Source: UBA6109 sp964506465
GTDB lineage: Bacteria; Desulfobacterota; Syntrophia; Syntrophales; UBA6109
DNA length: 38,530 nucleotides
Reading direction: 5' to 3'
Assembly: GCA_964506465.1 (NCBI GenBank)
Contig: CAZDLM010000027.1
Span: forward strand, 1-38,530
The first letter of the stretch is position 1, and every line of letters begins with the position of its first letter. This document shows positions 1 to 8,829 of this stretch, piece by piece. Both the position numbers and the translations under genes were made by a program. The notes beneath the pieces are model-generated. The model was given only the letters and a program-made list of their open reading frames with translations, was not told where the DNA came from and made no database searches.

Positions 1-70
1 AGGCGTACTGGAGGTACGTCGAAGGGAGAGGGACGAGGGAAACGCCGCAGACGGGTGTTCCTCAACAGCC
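1..70. repeat. Partial copy of a dispersed inverted-repeat element (cut by window edge)
   Basis: Positions 1-77 match positions 138-214 with very few differences, a period of 137 bp. The visible part ends in the right-hand terminal sequence (TTCCTCAACAGCC, ending at 70). The left end lies outside the window. There is no protein-coding signal. It is the first of at least two head-to-tail copies. Confidence 0.75.
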
Positions 71-88
71 GTCTCGGCTTCCTTTTCA

Positions 89-207
89 GGCTGTTCAAGA
101 ATGCCTGGATGCAAGGCCCCCGACGTCCCGAGCCCTGAGGCGTACTGGAGGTACGTCGAAGGGAGAGGGACGAGGGAAACGCCGCAGACGGGCGTTCTTC
201 AACAGCC
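89..207. repeat. 119-bp MITE/REP-like element with terminal inverted repeats
   Basis: The left end GGCTGTTCAAGAA (89-101) and right end TTCTTCAACAGCC (195-207) are inverted copies with one mismatch. Inside is a small hairpin, CGTAC-TGGAG-GTACG. The element ends 7 bp before the stop codon of the minus-strand ATPase gene, so it forms that gene's 3' flank. A truncated relative of the left end recurs near 5986-6018, so the family is dispersed in this genome. No transposase is present; mobilisation in trans or a transcript-end role is inference. Confidence 0.7.
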
Positions 208-214
208 GTCTCGG

Positions 215-1789
215 TCAGCGCATGCAGACGCTCAGTACCTCCGGCAGATCCGTCTCCCCCCGAAGGACCTTGATGACGCCGTCCTGGAGGAGCGTTTTCA
301 TGCCCTGGGACATCGATGCCCGGCGAAGCGCGAGCATCGGCTCGCGGCTGATGATCATGTGCTTGATTTCGTCGGTCGCCGTCAGGAGTTCATAGACGCC
401 CGACATGCCGCGGTACCCCGTCTGGTTGCATTCATCGCAGCCGCGCGGGCGGAAGAGCGTGAAATCGCCGCCGTAGGCGACGCCCAGGGAGGAAAAGAGT
501 TTTTCGTCGTAGCTGCGGACAATGTCGTCGAATTCCTCGCGGCACGGATGGTAGGCCTCTCTGCAGTAGGGACAGAGCCTGCGGACAAGCCGCTGGGCGA
601 GGATGCACAGGAGCGAGTCCGCGAAGGCGATGGGGTCGATCCCCATGTCCAGGAGACGGACGATCGTCTCCGGGGCGTTGTTCGTGTGCAGCGTGCTCAT
701 GACGAGATGCCCCGTCGTGGAGGCTTCGATGCCCATCTTGGCCGTCTCGTAGTCCCTCATCTCGCCGACGAGGATGATGTCCGGGTCGGAGCGGAGAAAC
801 GCCCGCATGGCGTTGCTGAAGTCGAAGCCTATCTTGTGATGAACCTGGACCTGCCGCAGCCCCTTCTGGGTAATCTCCACGGGATCTTCGGCCGTCCAGA
901 TCTTGACGTTCGGACGGTTGAGGATCCGCAGTGCGGCATGGGCCGTCGTCGTCTTTCCCGAACCCGTCGGTCCCACGATCAGGATGAGCCCGTAGGGCTT
1001 CCGGAGAATCTTCAGGAACTGCGACAGATCCTCGTCGGACATGTTAAGCTCCTCCAGCGTCATGATCGATCCTCGGGTCAGGATCCGCATCACCACGTCT
1101 TCCACGCCCCCGTGCGTGGGAACCGTCGCCACCCGCAATTCGATGTCCCCGAAGGTGGGAACCGTGAAGCGAACCTTCCCGTCCTGCGGCAGCCTTTTTT
1201 CCGTGATGTCGAGGTTCGCCATGATCTTGATCCGCGAGACGATGGCGGCCCGGTAGGCGTAGGGAAACTGCTCGTAGGGAATGCACTCCCCGTCGATCCG
1301 GAAGCGCACATCGACGTACTGGTCGATCGTTTCCGGCTCGATATGGATATCGGAAGCCCTCTTGGCGAAGGCGTCTGCGATCATGCGGTTGACGATCTGG
1401 ACGATGATGCTGTCCGACTCCGACGGCCGGTCTTCTCCGTTGTCACGAGGCACGCCGTCTTCGTCCAGGTCAAAAAAATGGCCGATGAAGGCGATGATCT
1501 CTTCGGCCGTCGCCGGTTGATAGTCGATCGCCTTCGTCTTGAGCAGGCTTTCGATCATGTCCCGCTTGAGGATGTTCCTCGGTTCGTCAAGAAGAACCGT
1601 GATCCGCCCGTTCTCCTTCTTCAGAGGCACCCACAGCTCACGCCGCAGGTATTCGTACTTGAGGTTCTGCAGCAGCTCGGCGGGGATGGGACATGCGGCA
1701 GCGGCTTCTGCCGCCTTTTCCAGACGTTCCTCCTGGGCGGCCCCATCATTCCTTCTTGAAGAATCCCGATTGGGCTTCTTGTCTTTCAT
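215..1789 (-). CDS. GspE/PilB-type secretion or pilus-assembly ATPase
   Basis: This 524-residue protein is a cytoplasmic hexameric ATPase of the type II secretion / type IV pilus family, which powers assembly of a periplasmic pseudopilus or pilus. Visible features are a short N-terminal domain (about 35-105), the family core SDIHIEP (146-152), a Walker A box GPTGSGKT (273-280), the Asp-box segment TAEDPVE, the Walker B region DIILVGEMRD, the His-box STLHTN, and a zinc-binding CPYC...CDEC tetracysteine near the C terminus. The frame is open to 1942, but the start at 1789 is chosen because homology begins there and AGGAGA lies about 12 bp upstream; the added N-terminus would be unrelated sequence. 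No other secretion or pilus assembly gene is in the window, so GspE and PilB cannot be separated and its partners are unknown. Confidence 0.9.
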   Translation of the reverse strand: MKDKKPNRDSSRRNDGAAQEERLEKAAEAAAACPIPAELLQNLKYEYLRRELWVPLKKENGRITVLLDEPRNILKRDMIESLLKTKAIDYQPATAEEIIAFIGHFFDLDEDGVPRDNGEDRPSESDSIIVQIVNRMIADAFAKRASDIHIEPETIDQYVDVRFRIDGECIPYEQFPYAYRAAIVSRIKIMANLDITEKRLPQDGKVRFTVPTFGDIELRVATVPTHGGVEDVVMRILTRGSIMTLEELNMSDEDLSQFLKILRKPYGLILIVGPTGSGKTTTAHAALRILNRPNVKIWTAEDPVEITQKGLRQVQVHHKIGFDFSNAMRAFLRSDPDIILVGEMRDYETAKMGIEASTTGHLVMSTLHTNNAPETIVRLLDMGIDPIAFADSLLCILAQRLVRRLCPYCREAYHPCREEFDDIVRSYDEKLFSSLGVAYGGDFTLFRPRGCDECNQTGYRGMSGVYELLTATDEIKHMIISREPMLALRRASMSQGMKTLLQDGVIKVLRGETDLPEVLSVCMR

Positions 1790-2072
1790 ATCGCCGCATG
1801 TTCTCCTGGAACCGTCGATGCCGGAAAATTCTTCCAAACGTGATGCCGAACTATAGTCGGCGCAGGATGTTCTGTCAATTGAATGGAATCTGAAAGCCCA
1901 CGGCCCTGGTATCATAAAGTCGACGCCAAATGATGTGCCCATGGTCTTTCATATAACTGTATCCATCGGAAGAAAATCATGATATCCTGCGCCCGCATAA
2001 AAGTTGCAGACCTTCTGACACAAATAACCGGCGTCTTAACTGTGATCCGCAACGTTGAAGTGAGTCGACGCC

Positions 2073-5000
2073 ATGGGATGGAACCGGCATTTCGAGAAAT
2101 TCCGTCATCCGCAAAGTCTTCGGATGCGCCTCACCCTGCTGGTTACCGCCCTGGCCGTGCTGGTTTTGCTGATCACGTCGGCTCTGATCAATGAGCGCGC
2201 CATCGATCTGATCGAACAGAATCCCCGGCAACAGCTCATATCCGCCAGCCACACCCTCTCCACCACGATGACAGTGTGGCTGGAATCCCACGTCAGCGCG
2301 CTGCAGAATCTCCTGTCCCTCCCCGACATCACCTCCATGAACCCTCAGCGCCAGCGTCCCCTCCTACAGAATTTTGCCGCCGCGTATCCCTATGTGTACC
2401 TCGTCAGCACAACAAATCTCTCCGGGATGAACGTAGCGCGCAACGACGAGGAACCGCCGAAAGATTACAGCGATCGGTCCTGGTTTCTTCGAGCCCGGAG
2501 CGGAATGCCCCTGGTCTTTGAGAGCCTCATCGGCAGAACCATCGGGCGGCCTGCCCTGATTGTCTCCATGCCCATCCGCCGTTCGGGCGGCGAGATCGTC
2601 GGCGTTGGCATGTTTGCTACCGATTTGGCCCAGCTCACTGCCCAGGTCCATGCCGCAAAGCTGGGACAGACGGGCTTCGCCTACCTCGTGGATCAGGAAA
2701 ACCGGGTCATCGCCCATCCTGATCCGGCCTATGCCAGCGAACTGCGCGATTTGAGCGCCTATCCTCCCGTTGGCGCCCTGCGCAACGGGACAAGAGGCGA
2801 AGTGCGCTTTCAGGACAGCGCGGGCCGCCCGTGGCGGTCCTATGTAAGCCAGATGAAAAACGGATGGGGCGTGGTGGTGCAGCAGCAGGAAGATGAATGG
2901 ATGCTGACGCGCAGCCTCTTTCAGAAAGTTGCTCTCGGAGCCATCTTTTCAGCGGTTCTTGTCCTCATGGCCGCGACATGGTGGATCGTCCAGCGATTCC
3001 TTTCGCCGATGGAAGCCCTTGCGAAGTCCATTTCCCGCACCGCCGCAACGGAGGTGATCGAAAAGACCGAGCTGGACGCCCTGAGACAGACCCTGAAGGG
3101 AATTCGCCGGAAGGACGAAGTGGGCACCCTGGCAGAGAGTTTCGACCGCATGGCGGAGCGACTCCAGGAAACCCTCGCGAAGCTTGGCACGGAACTTTCG
3201 CAACACCGGCAGACCGAAGTATTTCTGCGTGAGAGCGAGGAGAAGTACCGGACCTTGGTTGACCATCTCAATATGGGCATTTACCGGAATACCCCCGGCC
3301 CCCATGGTCGTTTCATCCAGGCCAATCCGGCCATGATCAAGATGTTCGGTTACGACTCTCTGGAAGATTTTCTGCGGCTGTCCGTCTCCGATCTCTATCA
3401 GGAAGCTGAAGGCCGCGCTGCTTTTGTCCGGGACATCACCCTTCTCGGATCCGTGCGGGACAAGGATCTCGCCTTGCGGAAGAAAGACGGCAGCCCGCTG
3501 TGGGCGCGAGTCAATGCGGCGGCTTTTTACGATGCATCCGGAAGGATACAGTGGATTGACGGTGTCATCGAGGATATTACGGAACAGAAACACGCGGAGC
3601 GCGCTCTTCAGGAAAGCGAGGAGAAGTTTCGCACCCTCGTCGACAACGTCAACGTCGGCATCACTCGCATCGATCAACAAGGGCGGGTTATCCAGGCCAA
3701 TCAGGCAATGGCCAAGATTTTCGGATACAGAGATATCGCCGAAGCCATGGCTTCGGACATCACCGATCGCTTCGACGACCTTCAGGAGTGGCGGCTGTTC
3801 CTTGCGGAGATGCTGCGCAAAGGATTGGTGAAGGGTTGGGAAGCGACGATGAAGAAAAAGGACGGCACGCACCTCTGGATTTCCATGAACGCAACACTGC
3901 AGAGGGACGCCGAAGGTCAGATCCGCTGGATCGACAGCGTTTTCGAGGACGTCTCGGAACGCCGGAAATTGGAGGAGCAACTCGCCCAGGCCCAGAAGAT
4001 GGAGGCGATCGGGACGCTCGCCGGTGGAGTCGCCCACGATTTCAATAACATTCTTACCGCCATCATCGGTTACGGCAACCTTCTCAAGCTCCGCATCAAA
4101 CCGCCGAATCCCGCAAGCGGTTACGTCGATGACATCCTGGCCGCCGCGGACCGTGCCTCCAATCTGACCCACAGCCTTCTCGCCTTCAGCCGGAAGCAGG
4201 TCTTGAGTCCCAAGACGGTGGACATCAACGCGATCGTCAGTCGCCTGGAAAAGCTGCTCCTGAGGGTCATCGGGGAGGACATCGAGTTCAAGACGATTCT
4301 GGCGGATGAACCGTTGCTGATTGTGGCCGACAGCGGGCAGATTGAGCAGGTCCTGTTGAACCTCTCCACCAATGCGCGTGACGCCATGCCCGAGGGCGGT
4401 TCTCTGATTCTGAAGGTTGATCGCGTCTTTATTTCGCAAACGCATCCCTACCTCGAACCAGGCCCCTACGCGCTCCTCTCCGTATCCGATACGGGATCAG
4501 GCATAGACGAGGCGACACGACAGAGAATTTTTGAACCCTTCTTCACCACAAAAGAACGAGGGAAGGGAACGGGTCTTGGACTTTCCATCGTGTACGGCAT
4601 CATCAAGCAGCACAATGGGGAGATCCAGGTTTACAGTGAGCCGGGCGAGGGAACGACTTTCAAAATCTATCTCAAGCTGGTGGAGACAGGCGTCGCTTCA
4701 GGGGTCGCTGAAGCGGAGAAGACACCACGCGGAGGAACGGAGACAATCCTCATAGCCGAGGATGACCCGGCGGTCAGGAGACTCATGCGAAGCACTCTGG
4801 AACAGTACGGATACTCCGTCATCGAAGCGGAGGACGGAGAAGATGCCGTGGCGAAATTCGAGATCCACCGGGATGAGGTTCTGCTTGTCATCCTCGACGT
4901 GGTCATGCCCAAGAAGAACGGCAAAGAGGCCTACGACGTCATCCGGCGGATGAACAGCAGTGTAAAAGTGCTGTTTTCCAGCGGCTACACGGCTGATATC

Positions 5001-5102
5001 ATTCATAAGAAAGGCGTTCTCGACGAGGGACTCCATTACATTTCCAAGCCCGTGACACCGTATCATCTGCTTGAAAAGATCCGAACCATCCTTGACCGCT
5101 GA
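2073..5102 (+). CDS. Hybrid sensor histidine kinase (Cache-HAMP-PAS-PAS-HisKA-HATPase-REC)
   Basis: This 1009-residue inner-membrane sensor phosphorylates itself and then its own receiver domain. Visible order: membrane helix about 18-37; periplasmic double-Cache-like domain about 40-280; second helix about 286-305; HAMP about 307-370; two PAS domains (about 388-505 and 514-630), each ending in a PAC-like segment (WIDGVIEDITE, WIDSVFEDVSE); HisKA with the phosphoacceptor in GGVAHDFNNIL (His655); HATPase_c with N box NLSTNARDAMPEGG, G1 box DTGSG and G2 box GKGTGLGLS; C-terminal receiver about 891-1007 with Asp942 in LDVVMP and Lys992 in SKPV. No partner regulator or HPt protein is adjacent. 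The Cache domain suggests an extracellular small-molecule ligand, but none can be named. It is transcribed away from the ATPase gene across a 283-bp gap. Confidence 0.93.
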   Translation: MGWNRHFEKFRHPQSLRMRLTLLVTALAVLVLLITSALINERAIDLIEQNPRQQLISASHTLSTTMTVWLESHVSALQNLLSLPDITSMNPQRQRPLLQNFAAAYPYVYLVSTTNLSGMNVARNDEEPPKDYSDRSWFLRARSGMPLVFESLIGRTIGRPALIVSMPIRRSGGEIVGVGMFATDLAQLTAQVHAAKLGQTGFAYLVDQENRVIAHPDPAYASELRDLSAYPPVGALRNGTRGEVRFQDSAGRPWRSYVSQMKNGWGVVVQQQEDEWMLTRSLFQKVALGAIFSAVLVLMAATWWIVQRFLSPMEALAKSISRTAATEVIEKTELDALRQTLKGIRRKDEVGTLAESFDRMAERLQETLAKLGTELSQHRQTEVFLRESEEKYRTLVDHLNMGIYRNTPGPHGRFIQANPAMIKMFGYDSLEDFLRLSVSDLYQEAEGRAAFVRDITLLGSVRDKDLALRKKDGSPLWARVNAAAFYDASGRIQWIDGVIEDITEQKHAERALQESEEKFRTLVDNVNVGITRIDQQGRVIQANQAMAKIFGYRDIAEAMASDITDRFDDLQEWRLFLAEMLRKGLVKGWEATMKKKDGTHLWISMNATLQRDAEGQIRWIDSVFEDVSERRKLEEQLAQAQKMEAIGTLAGGVAHDFNNILTAIIGYGNLLKLRIKPPNPASGYVDDILAAADRASNLTHSLLAFSRKQVLSPKTVDINAIVSRLEKLLLRVIGEDIEFKTILADEPLLIVADSGQIEQVLLNLSTNARDAMPEGGSLILKVDRVFISQTHPYLEPGPYALLSVSDTGSGIDEATRQRIFEPFFTTKERGKGTGLGLSIVYGIIKQHNGEIQVYSEPGEGTTFKIYLKLVETGVASGVAEAEKTPRGGTETILIAEDDPAVRRLMRSTLEQYGYSVIEAEDGEDAVAKFEIHRDEVLLVILDVVMPKKNGKEAYDVIRRMNSSVKVLFSSGYTADIIHKKGVLDEGLHYISKPVTPYHLLEKIRTILDR

Positions 5103-5374
5103 GAAAACAGCCCCCGGATCTCCGATCCGCGATCATCTTCGGATATCCGCCCCATCCCATTCCAGCTCTCCCCCTTCATGACTTGCCTGAATCTTATTCG
5201 CACCACCCCATCCATCATGTTTCCCCGGAAAATGAAATTCCACTCAAATTCTGCAGATAAAAGCCTTTCGCGATAAAGGCGGTGGATATCGAAAAAAGAG
5301 ATTGCCTAAAGAAATTTGCAGAAAATCCGATAAAATTATCCAAATGAACCAAATTCCTAAAGGAGGTGTCAGCC

Positions 5375-5821
5375 GTGTACGAAAAAGTGATGGTTCCGCT
5401 GGATGGTTCTCCGTTGGCAGAATGTGTGCTGGATCATGTGAAATCTCTTGCTGCGATCGGTCAGATCAAGCAGCGCCTGCTTCTCGGTGTCGTGGAAACG
5501 CCTCCCGATTGGGCAAAAGAGGGGCCTGCTTTCGATTCGTTCGAAAACGAGGGTATCGCGGAGAAAAAGAGCTACCTCACCAGGGTCAAGGACGATCTGG
5601 CTCGCGACGGCATTTCCAATGTGTCCATCAAGGTCCTCGTCGGGAGGCCGGCCGATCTGATCACGGAGTCGGCGCAAAAGGAGGGGGCCGTCCTCATCGC
5701 CATTGCCACCCACGGAAGAACGGGACTCGGCAAATGGATGCTGGGAAGCGTGGCCTATAAGGTCATGCGCTACTCGCAGGTCCCTGTCTTCATGGTCAGA
5801 CCGGATAGCTGCCGCAACTGA
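5375..5821 (+). CDS. Universal stress protein, UspA family
   Basis: This is a 148-residue single-domain Usp, a cytoplasmic alpha/beta protein. The N-terminal strand MVPLDGSPLAE and the C-terminal nucleotide-loop pattern ATHGRTGLGKWMLGS, followed by VPVFMVRP, are typical of the ATP-binding subclass (usual motif G-2X-G-9X-G[S/T]; here the first Gly is Ala). A GTG start at 5375 is chosen because AGGAGG (5361-5366) lies 8 bp upstream; the other GTG at 5366 overlaps that ribosome site. The gene stands alone, with about 270 bp of AT-rich upstream sequence after the kinase gene. Usp proteins respond to starvation or stress; its specific role is not visible. Confidence 0.92.
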   Translation: MYEKVMVPLDGSPLAECVLDHVKSLAAIGQIKQRLLLGVVETPPDWAKEGPAFDSFENEGIAEKKSYLTRVKDDLARDGISNVSIKVLVGRPADLITESAQKEGAVLIAIATHGRTGLGKWMLGSVAYKVMRYSQVPVFMVRPDSCRN

Positions 5822-5985
5822 CGCCTTTCGCCTCTGACAGCCAGATCCATCCGCTCTCTGTGCTCCGGCTGCGGAGAAGGTCTTTGGTGACTCGCGACGG
5901 GTGATGGATTCTTTTCAAAGGTGCGAACAGGGGAAGGAACGGGGATTCCGGAGAGCAGGCGATTTGAGAGCGCTGTTCCATGGAG

Positions 5986-6059
5986 AGGCTGTTCAAAATG
6001 CCCAGATGCAAGGCTCCCGTTGGTTCGACAGGTTCATGCTTCGGCAGGCTCAGCATGAC
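5986..6059. repeat. Composite of two truncated dispersed repeats
   Basis: Positions 5986-6018 (AGGCTGTTCAAAATGCC...) match the left end of the element at 89-207 (88-121). Positions 6035-6059 (CATGCTTCGGCAGGCTCAGCATGAC) match the right arm of the palindrome at 37810-37881. The two halves lie side by side just past the end of a convergent lipoprotein gene (ends 6074). The remaining sequence between 5822 and 6073 shows no gene. Confidence 0.6.
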
Positions 6060-6073
6060 AGATGCGGCCGTTT

Positions 6074-6757
6074 TCATCTGTGAAGAGGCCCAAAACCTCT
6101 CCTCAACTCTTCGACCGCGGAATCTCCCCTGTCGATGCTGACGCTGATCTGTTTGCCGGTATCCTCGCCGAAATGCAGAAACGCAACGACCAGCAGGTAG
6201 TCGATGTCGGATCTCAGGTCGGAAGACGGGTCCATGCCGAGCGTCTCTCCCATCCAGACGACCCGCTCCTTACGCCCGTCAGCCGTCCCCTTTGCGGCTT
6301 CCATGACTTTCAATATGAGCTGCTTGGTATATTCCACGCTCACCGTTGGAATGATCGTAGCGGCGCCAGGCGTCATGATGGCCTGCGTCGTGACGCCGCC
6401 TTTTCCGTCCGGCACCGTGATGATCTGGGTCTGGGGCGGAGCGTAAGAGGTCACCGTCGAGTTGCGAAGTCCCGAGGCAATGCCGTAGCTGTAGGACAGC
6501 AGATAGCGCGCTTTATCCGAAGTATCCAGGCGATAGCCCTCTTTGACAAGCAACCTTTCGATCTTTCCCTTGATTTCCCTGTCAAGAATCGGGTTCGCGG
6601 CCTGCGCATTCTCCAGAACGGCGATTGAAGCCCCCTTCGTCAGCACTGAGCTTCCACCGGAATGATCCAGGAACGCCGTCGTCCGTATCTGCAAAGCACA
6701 ACCGCCGAGAAGGACGATCAGGACAAGGGCCGGAAGAACCTTCTTCATCATGTTCAT
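6074..6757 (-). CDS. DUF4136-like lipoprotein
   Basis: This 227-residue protein has a type II signal peptide ending in the lipobox LGGC (Cys20), so it should be a lipid-anchored envelope protein. The rest is a soluble alpha/beta domain resembling DUF4136-type lipoproteins: a KGASIAVLENAQA strand, a helical segment with LLVKEGYRLDTSDKARYLL, and a later DIDYLLVVAFLHFGED segment. The function of this family is not known. The start at 6757 has GGAGG 8 bp upstream. It lies 142 bp downstream of arnD on the same strand, so read-through from the arn operon is possible, but no pathway link is evident. Confidence 0.75.
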   Translation of the reverse strand: MNMMKKVLPALVLIVLLGGCALQIRTTAFLDHSGGSSVLTKGASIAVLENAQAANPILDREIKGKIERLLVKEGYRLDTSDKARYLLSYSYGIASGLRNSTVTSYAPPQTQIITVPDGKGGVTTQAIMTPGAATIIPTVSVEYTKQLILKVMEAAKGTADGRKERVVWMGETLGMDPSSDLRSDIDYLLVVAFLHFGEDTGKQISVSIDRGDSAVEELRRGFGPLHR

Positions 6758-6899
6758 GACCTTTCCCTCCGCATCCCGGAACCACTCAAGACCGATCCCA
6801 CACCCCTAATATAGACACCGATTCCGATTGCGCAACGGGTTGGTCTGTAGCGATGGGGTAAAGATCACCGGTCCAGACCGGAATGGGGGTCGCTGCCGG

Positions 6900-7760
6900 C
6901 TACACCGCGCAGGGGACGGCGCGCCCGGGAAGGAGTTCCATCCGGAATTTTCGCTCGGGAAGATCCTTTTCCGGCAGCATCGCGAGGATTTCGGAAAGGG
7001 TGGACACTGTGTAATCCATCGCTTGAACAGTCTTTAACAACTCCATGAAATAGCTTCGATATATTCCACCTTCCACCTCGGCGTGAACGGGCAGGACATG
7101 GACACCGCCCCGGGCGAGCGGCGCGAGAATCTTTTCAATCGGTCTCTCCCGGTCCACCTCTTCGAAGCAGGGAAGGTCTGAGGGAATTTCCGTCAGGTTC
7201 GTCCCTTCATGGATGAAGGGCACGGACGCCCTGGTGCAGCTCAGATAACGGAATCCGTACCGTGGAATCTCCGCCATGACCCGCTCATCGATCCTCCAGG
7301 CCGGGGCGCCGAAGGCGTCCGGGCGAAAACCCGTCAGGCGCTCAAAGGCCGCGATCCCCTTTTCGAACCACTCCCGGATCCAGGCGGGAGATTTCTCCGG
7401 CAAATCGTCCTGCCAGCGCCGGTGGTCCCAGGCGTGAAACTGAACTTCGTGACCGGCGGCGATGATGCGTTTGACCAGATCAGGAAAGGAGGCGGCGATC
7501 ATCGGCGACGGCAGGAAGACCCCGTACAGGGCCGTCCGGATGCCGTAGAGTTTCGGAGCTCCCGTTCGGATCATCTTTTTCAGAAACCGGGGGTTCTTGA
7601 ATAGCTGGAACAGCGCGCGGCCGCTGGCATCCGGACCCACACTCAGAAAGAAGGTCGCCCGCACGCCGGCATCGGCAAGGATCGAGAGCAGGGTGGGCAC
7701 CCCGTCCCTCATGCCGACGTAGGTGTCGACATCCACCTTGAGCCCGAGGATTCTTTCCAA
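6900..7760 (-). CDS. arnD: ArnD-type 4-deoxy-4-formamido-L-arabinose-phosphoundecaprenol deformylase
   Basis: This 286-residue polysaccharide-deacetylase (NodB) family protein removes the formyl group from undecaprenyl-phosphate-L-Ara4FN, which makes the transfer by ArnC irreversible. It starts with LKVDVDTYVGMRDGVP (metal-binding Asp region), has a conserved EVQFHAWDHRRWQDD segment with metal/catalytic His and Asp, and a C-terminal RGGVHVLPVHAEVEGG motif as in ArnD. The start is TTG at 7760 with an A/G-rich ribosome site (GGGAGGGGG) just upstream, 34 bp after the preceding decarboxylase gene. It is the last gene of the arn operon. Its position supports the specific ArnD call over a generic deacetylase. 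Confidence 0.93.
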   Translation of the reverse strand: MERILGLKVDVDTYVGMRDGVPTLLSILADAGVRATFFLSVGPDASGRALFQLFKNPRFLKKMIRTGAPKLYGIRTALYGVFLPSPMIAASFPDLVKRIIAAGHEVQFHAWDHRRWQDDLPEKSPAWIREWFEKGIAAFERLTGFRPDAFGAPAWRIDERVMAEIPRYGFRYLSCTRASVPFIHEGTNLTEIPSDLPCFEEVDRERPIEKILAPLARGGVHVLPVHAEVEGGIYRSYFMELLKTVQAMDYTVSTLSEILAMLPEKDLPERKFRMELLPGRAVPCAV

Positions 7761-7794
7761 GCCCCCTCCCCTTCTCTCCCTTGCGGCAAGGGCC

Positions 7795-8829
7795 TTACGC
7801 GGCGGGGAAATCCCTGTTCTCTTCGAGGAAGGAGTAGAGCGTCCTCTTCATCGACTCCTCCATTCCGACTTTCGGCTCCCAGCCGAGGAGTCTCCTGGCC
7901 TTTTCGATGCTCGGCTTGCGCGTATAGATATCCTGGTATCCCCGGCCGTAGTAGGTTTCCGACGGAACCTCGACAATTTCCGAATAGGTCTTGTCCTGGC
8001 GGTGCTCGGGGTGCTCCATGAAGAGTCGTTTCAGCAGATATGCCAGGTCCTTCACGGAACATTCGTTGCCGGGATTGCCGATGTTGATGATCTGATTCTT
8101 GCACGCATCACCGCGGTTCTCGAGGATCTTCACAAGGGCCTCGATGCCGTCGTCGACGTAGGTGAAGCAGCGCTTCTGGAGGCCGCCGTCCACGAGCGTG
8201 ATCGGTTTCTTCAGCAGCAATTCCGCAATGAACTGCGTCACGACGCGGGAACTGCCCTCCTTCGCGGCAAAGAGCGAATCGAGGCGCGGCCCGACCCAGT
8301 TGAAGGGCCGGAAAAGCGTGAATTCCAGATGCCCCCTCGTCCCGTAGGCGTAGATGACCCGGTCCAGAAGCTGCTTGCAGCACGAGTAGATCCAGCGTTC
8401 CTTCTGGATGGGGCCGACGACGAGAAAGCTCTCGTCCTCCTTGAACTCGGGATCGGGACAGGCCCCGTACACCTCGGAGGTGGAGGGAAAGACGACGCGC
8501 TTCCTGTATTTGACGCACTGCTTGACGATGTTGAGGTTCATCTCGAAATCGAGGTTGTACACGCCGATGGGGTCCTCCACATACAGCTTCGGCGTGGCGA
8601 TGGCGACGAGCGGCATCACGACGTCGCATTTCTTGATATGGTATTCGATCCACTCCCTGTTGATGGCGATATCGCCTTCCAGGAAATGAAAGCGCGGATT
8701 GTCGATCGCCTTGTCCAGACGGTCGGCCCCCAGGTCCATGCCGTAGACGGTCCAGTCGGTGCCCCGGAGGATGCGATTCGTAAGGTGGTGTCCGATGAAG
8801 CCGTTGACGCCAAGAATCAGAATTTTCAT
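7795..8829 (-). CDS. arnA: UDP-glucuronate oxidative decarboxylase (ArnA C-terminal domain as a separate protein)
   Basis: This 344-residue extended SDR enzyme converts UDP-glucuronic acid to UDP-4-keto-arabinose with NAD+, the first committed step of Ara4N synthesis. Visible are the NAD-binding LGVNGFIGHHL loop at the N terminus, the catalytic STSEVYG stretch (Ser-Glu), the YSCCK motif (YxxxK), and GRGYQDIYTRKPSIEKA near the C terminus, which matches the region carrying the catalytic Arg of E. coli ArnA. E. coli ArnA is about 660 residues with this domain fused behind the formyltransferase; here it is free-standing. Its ATG overlaps the formyltransferase stop (ATGA, 8826-8829), so the two are probably translationally coupled and may still form a complex. 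Confidence 0.94.
   Translation of the reverse strand: MKILILGVNGFIGHHLTNRILRGTDWTVYGMDLGADRLDKAIDNPRFHFLEGDIAINREWIEYHIKKCDVVMPLVAIATPKLYVEDPIGVYNLDFEMNLNIVKQCVKYRKRVVFPSTSEVYGACPDPEFKEDESFLVVGPIQKERWIYSCCKQLLDRVIYAYGTRGHLEFTLFRPFNWVGPRLDSLFAAKEGSSRVVTQFIAELLLKKPITLVDGGLQKRCFTYVDDGIEALVKILENRGDACKNQIINIGNPGNECSVKDLAYLLKRLFMEHPEHRQDKTYSEIVEVPSETYYGRGYQDIYTRKPSIEKARRLLGWEPKVGMEESMKRTLYSFLEENRDFPAA

Noticed and set aside
1..214. Possible CRISPR array in the tandem repeats at the left edge
   Set aside because: Only two copies with a 137-bp period, the intervening sequence is part of the repeat itself, and no cas gene is present.
101..1759. Long open frame (over 500 codons) on the plus strand across the ATPase gene
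   Set aside because: It is the antisense shadow of a clearly recognisable ATPase; its translation is Arg/Asp/His-rich with no domain or ribosome site. GC-rich third positions keep the reverse frame open.
2949..4445. Long minus-strand frame inside the hybrid kinase gene
   Set aside because: The plus-strand kinase domains are continuous across it; the reverse translation shows no motif.
5303..5336. Promoter for the UspA gene (TTGCCT ... TAAAAT)
   Set aside because: The spacer is 22 bp, too long for a normal sigma70 promoter; no better pair was found by eye.
6836..6899. CCGGTC-CA-GACCGG as terminator of the arn operon
   Set aside because: The stem is only 6 bp with a 2-nt loop and no following T run on the minus strand.
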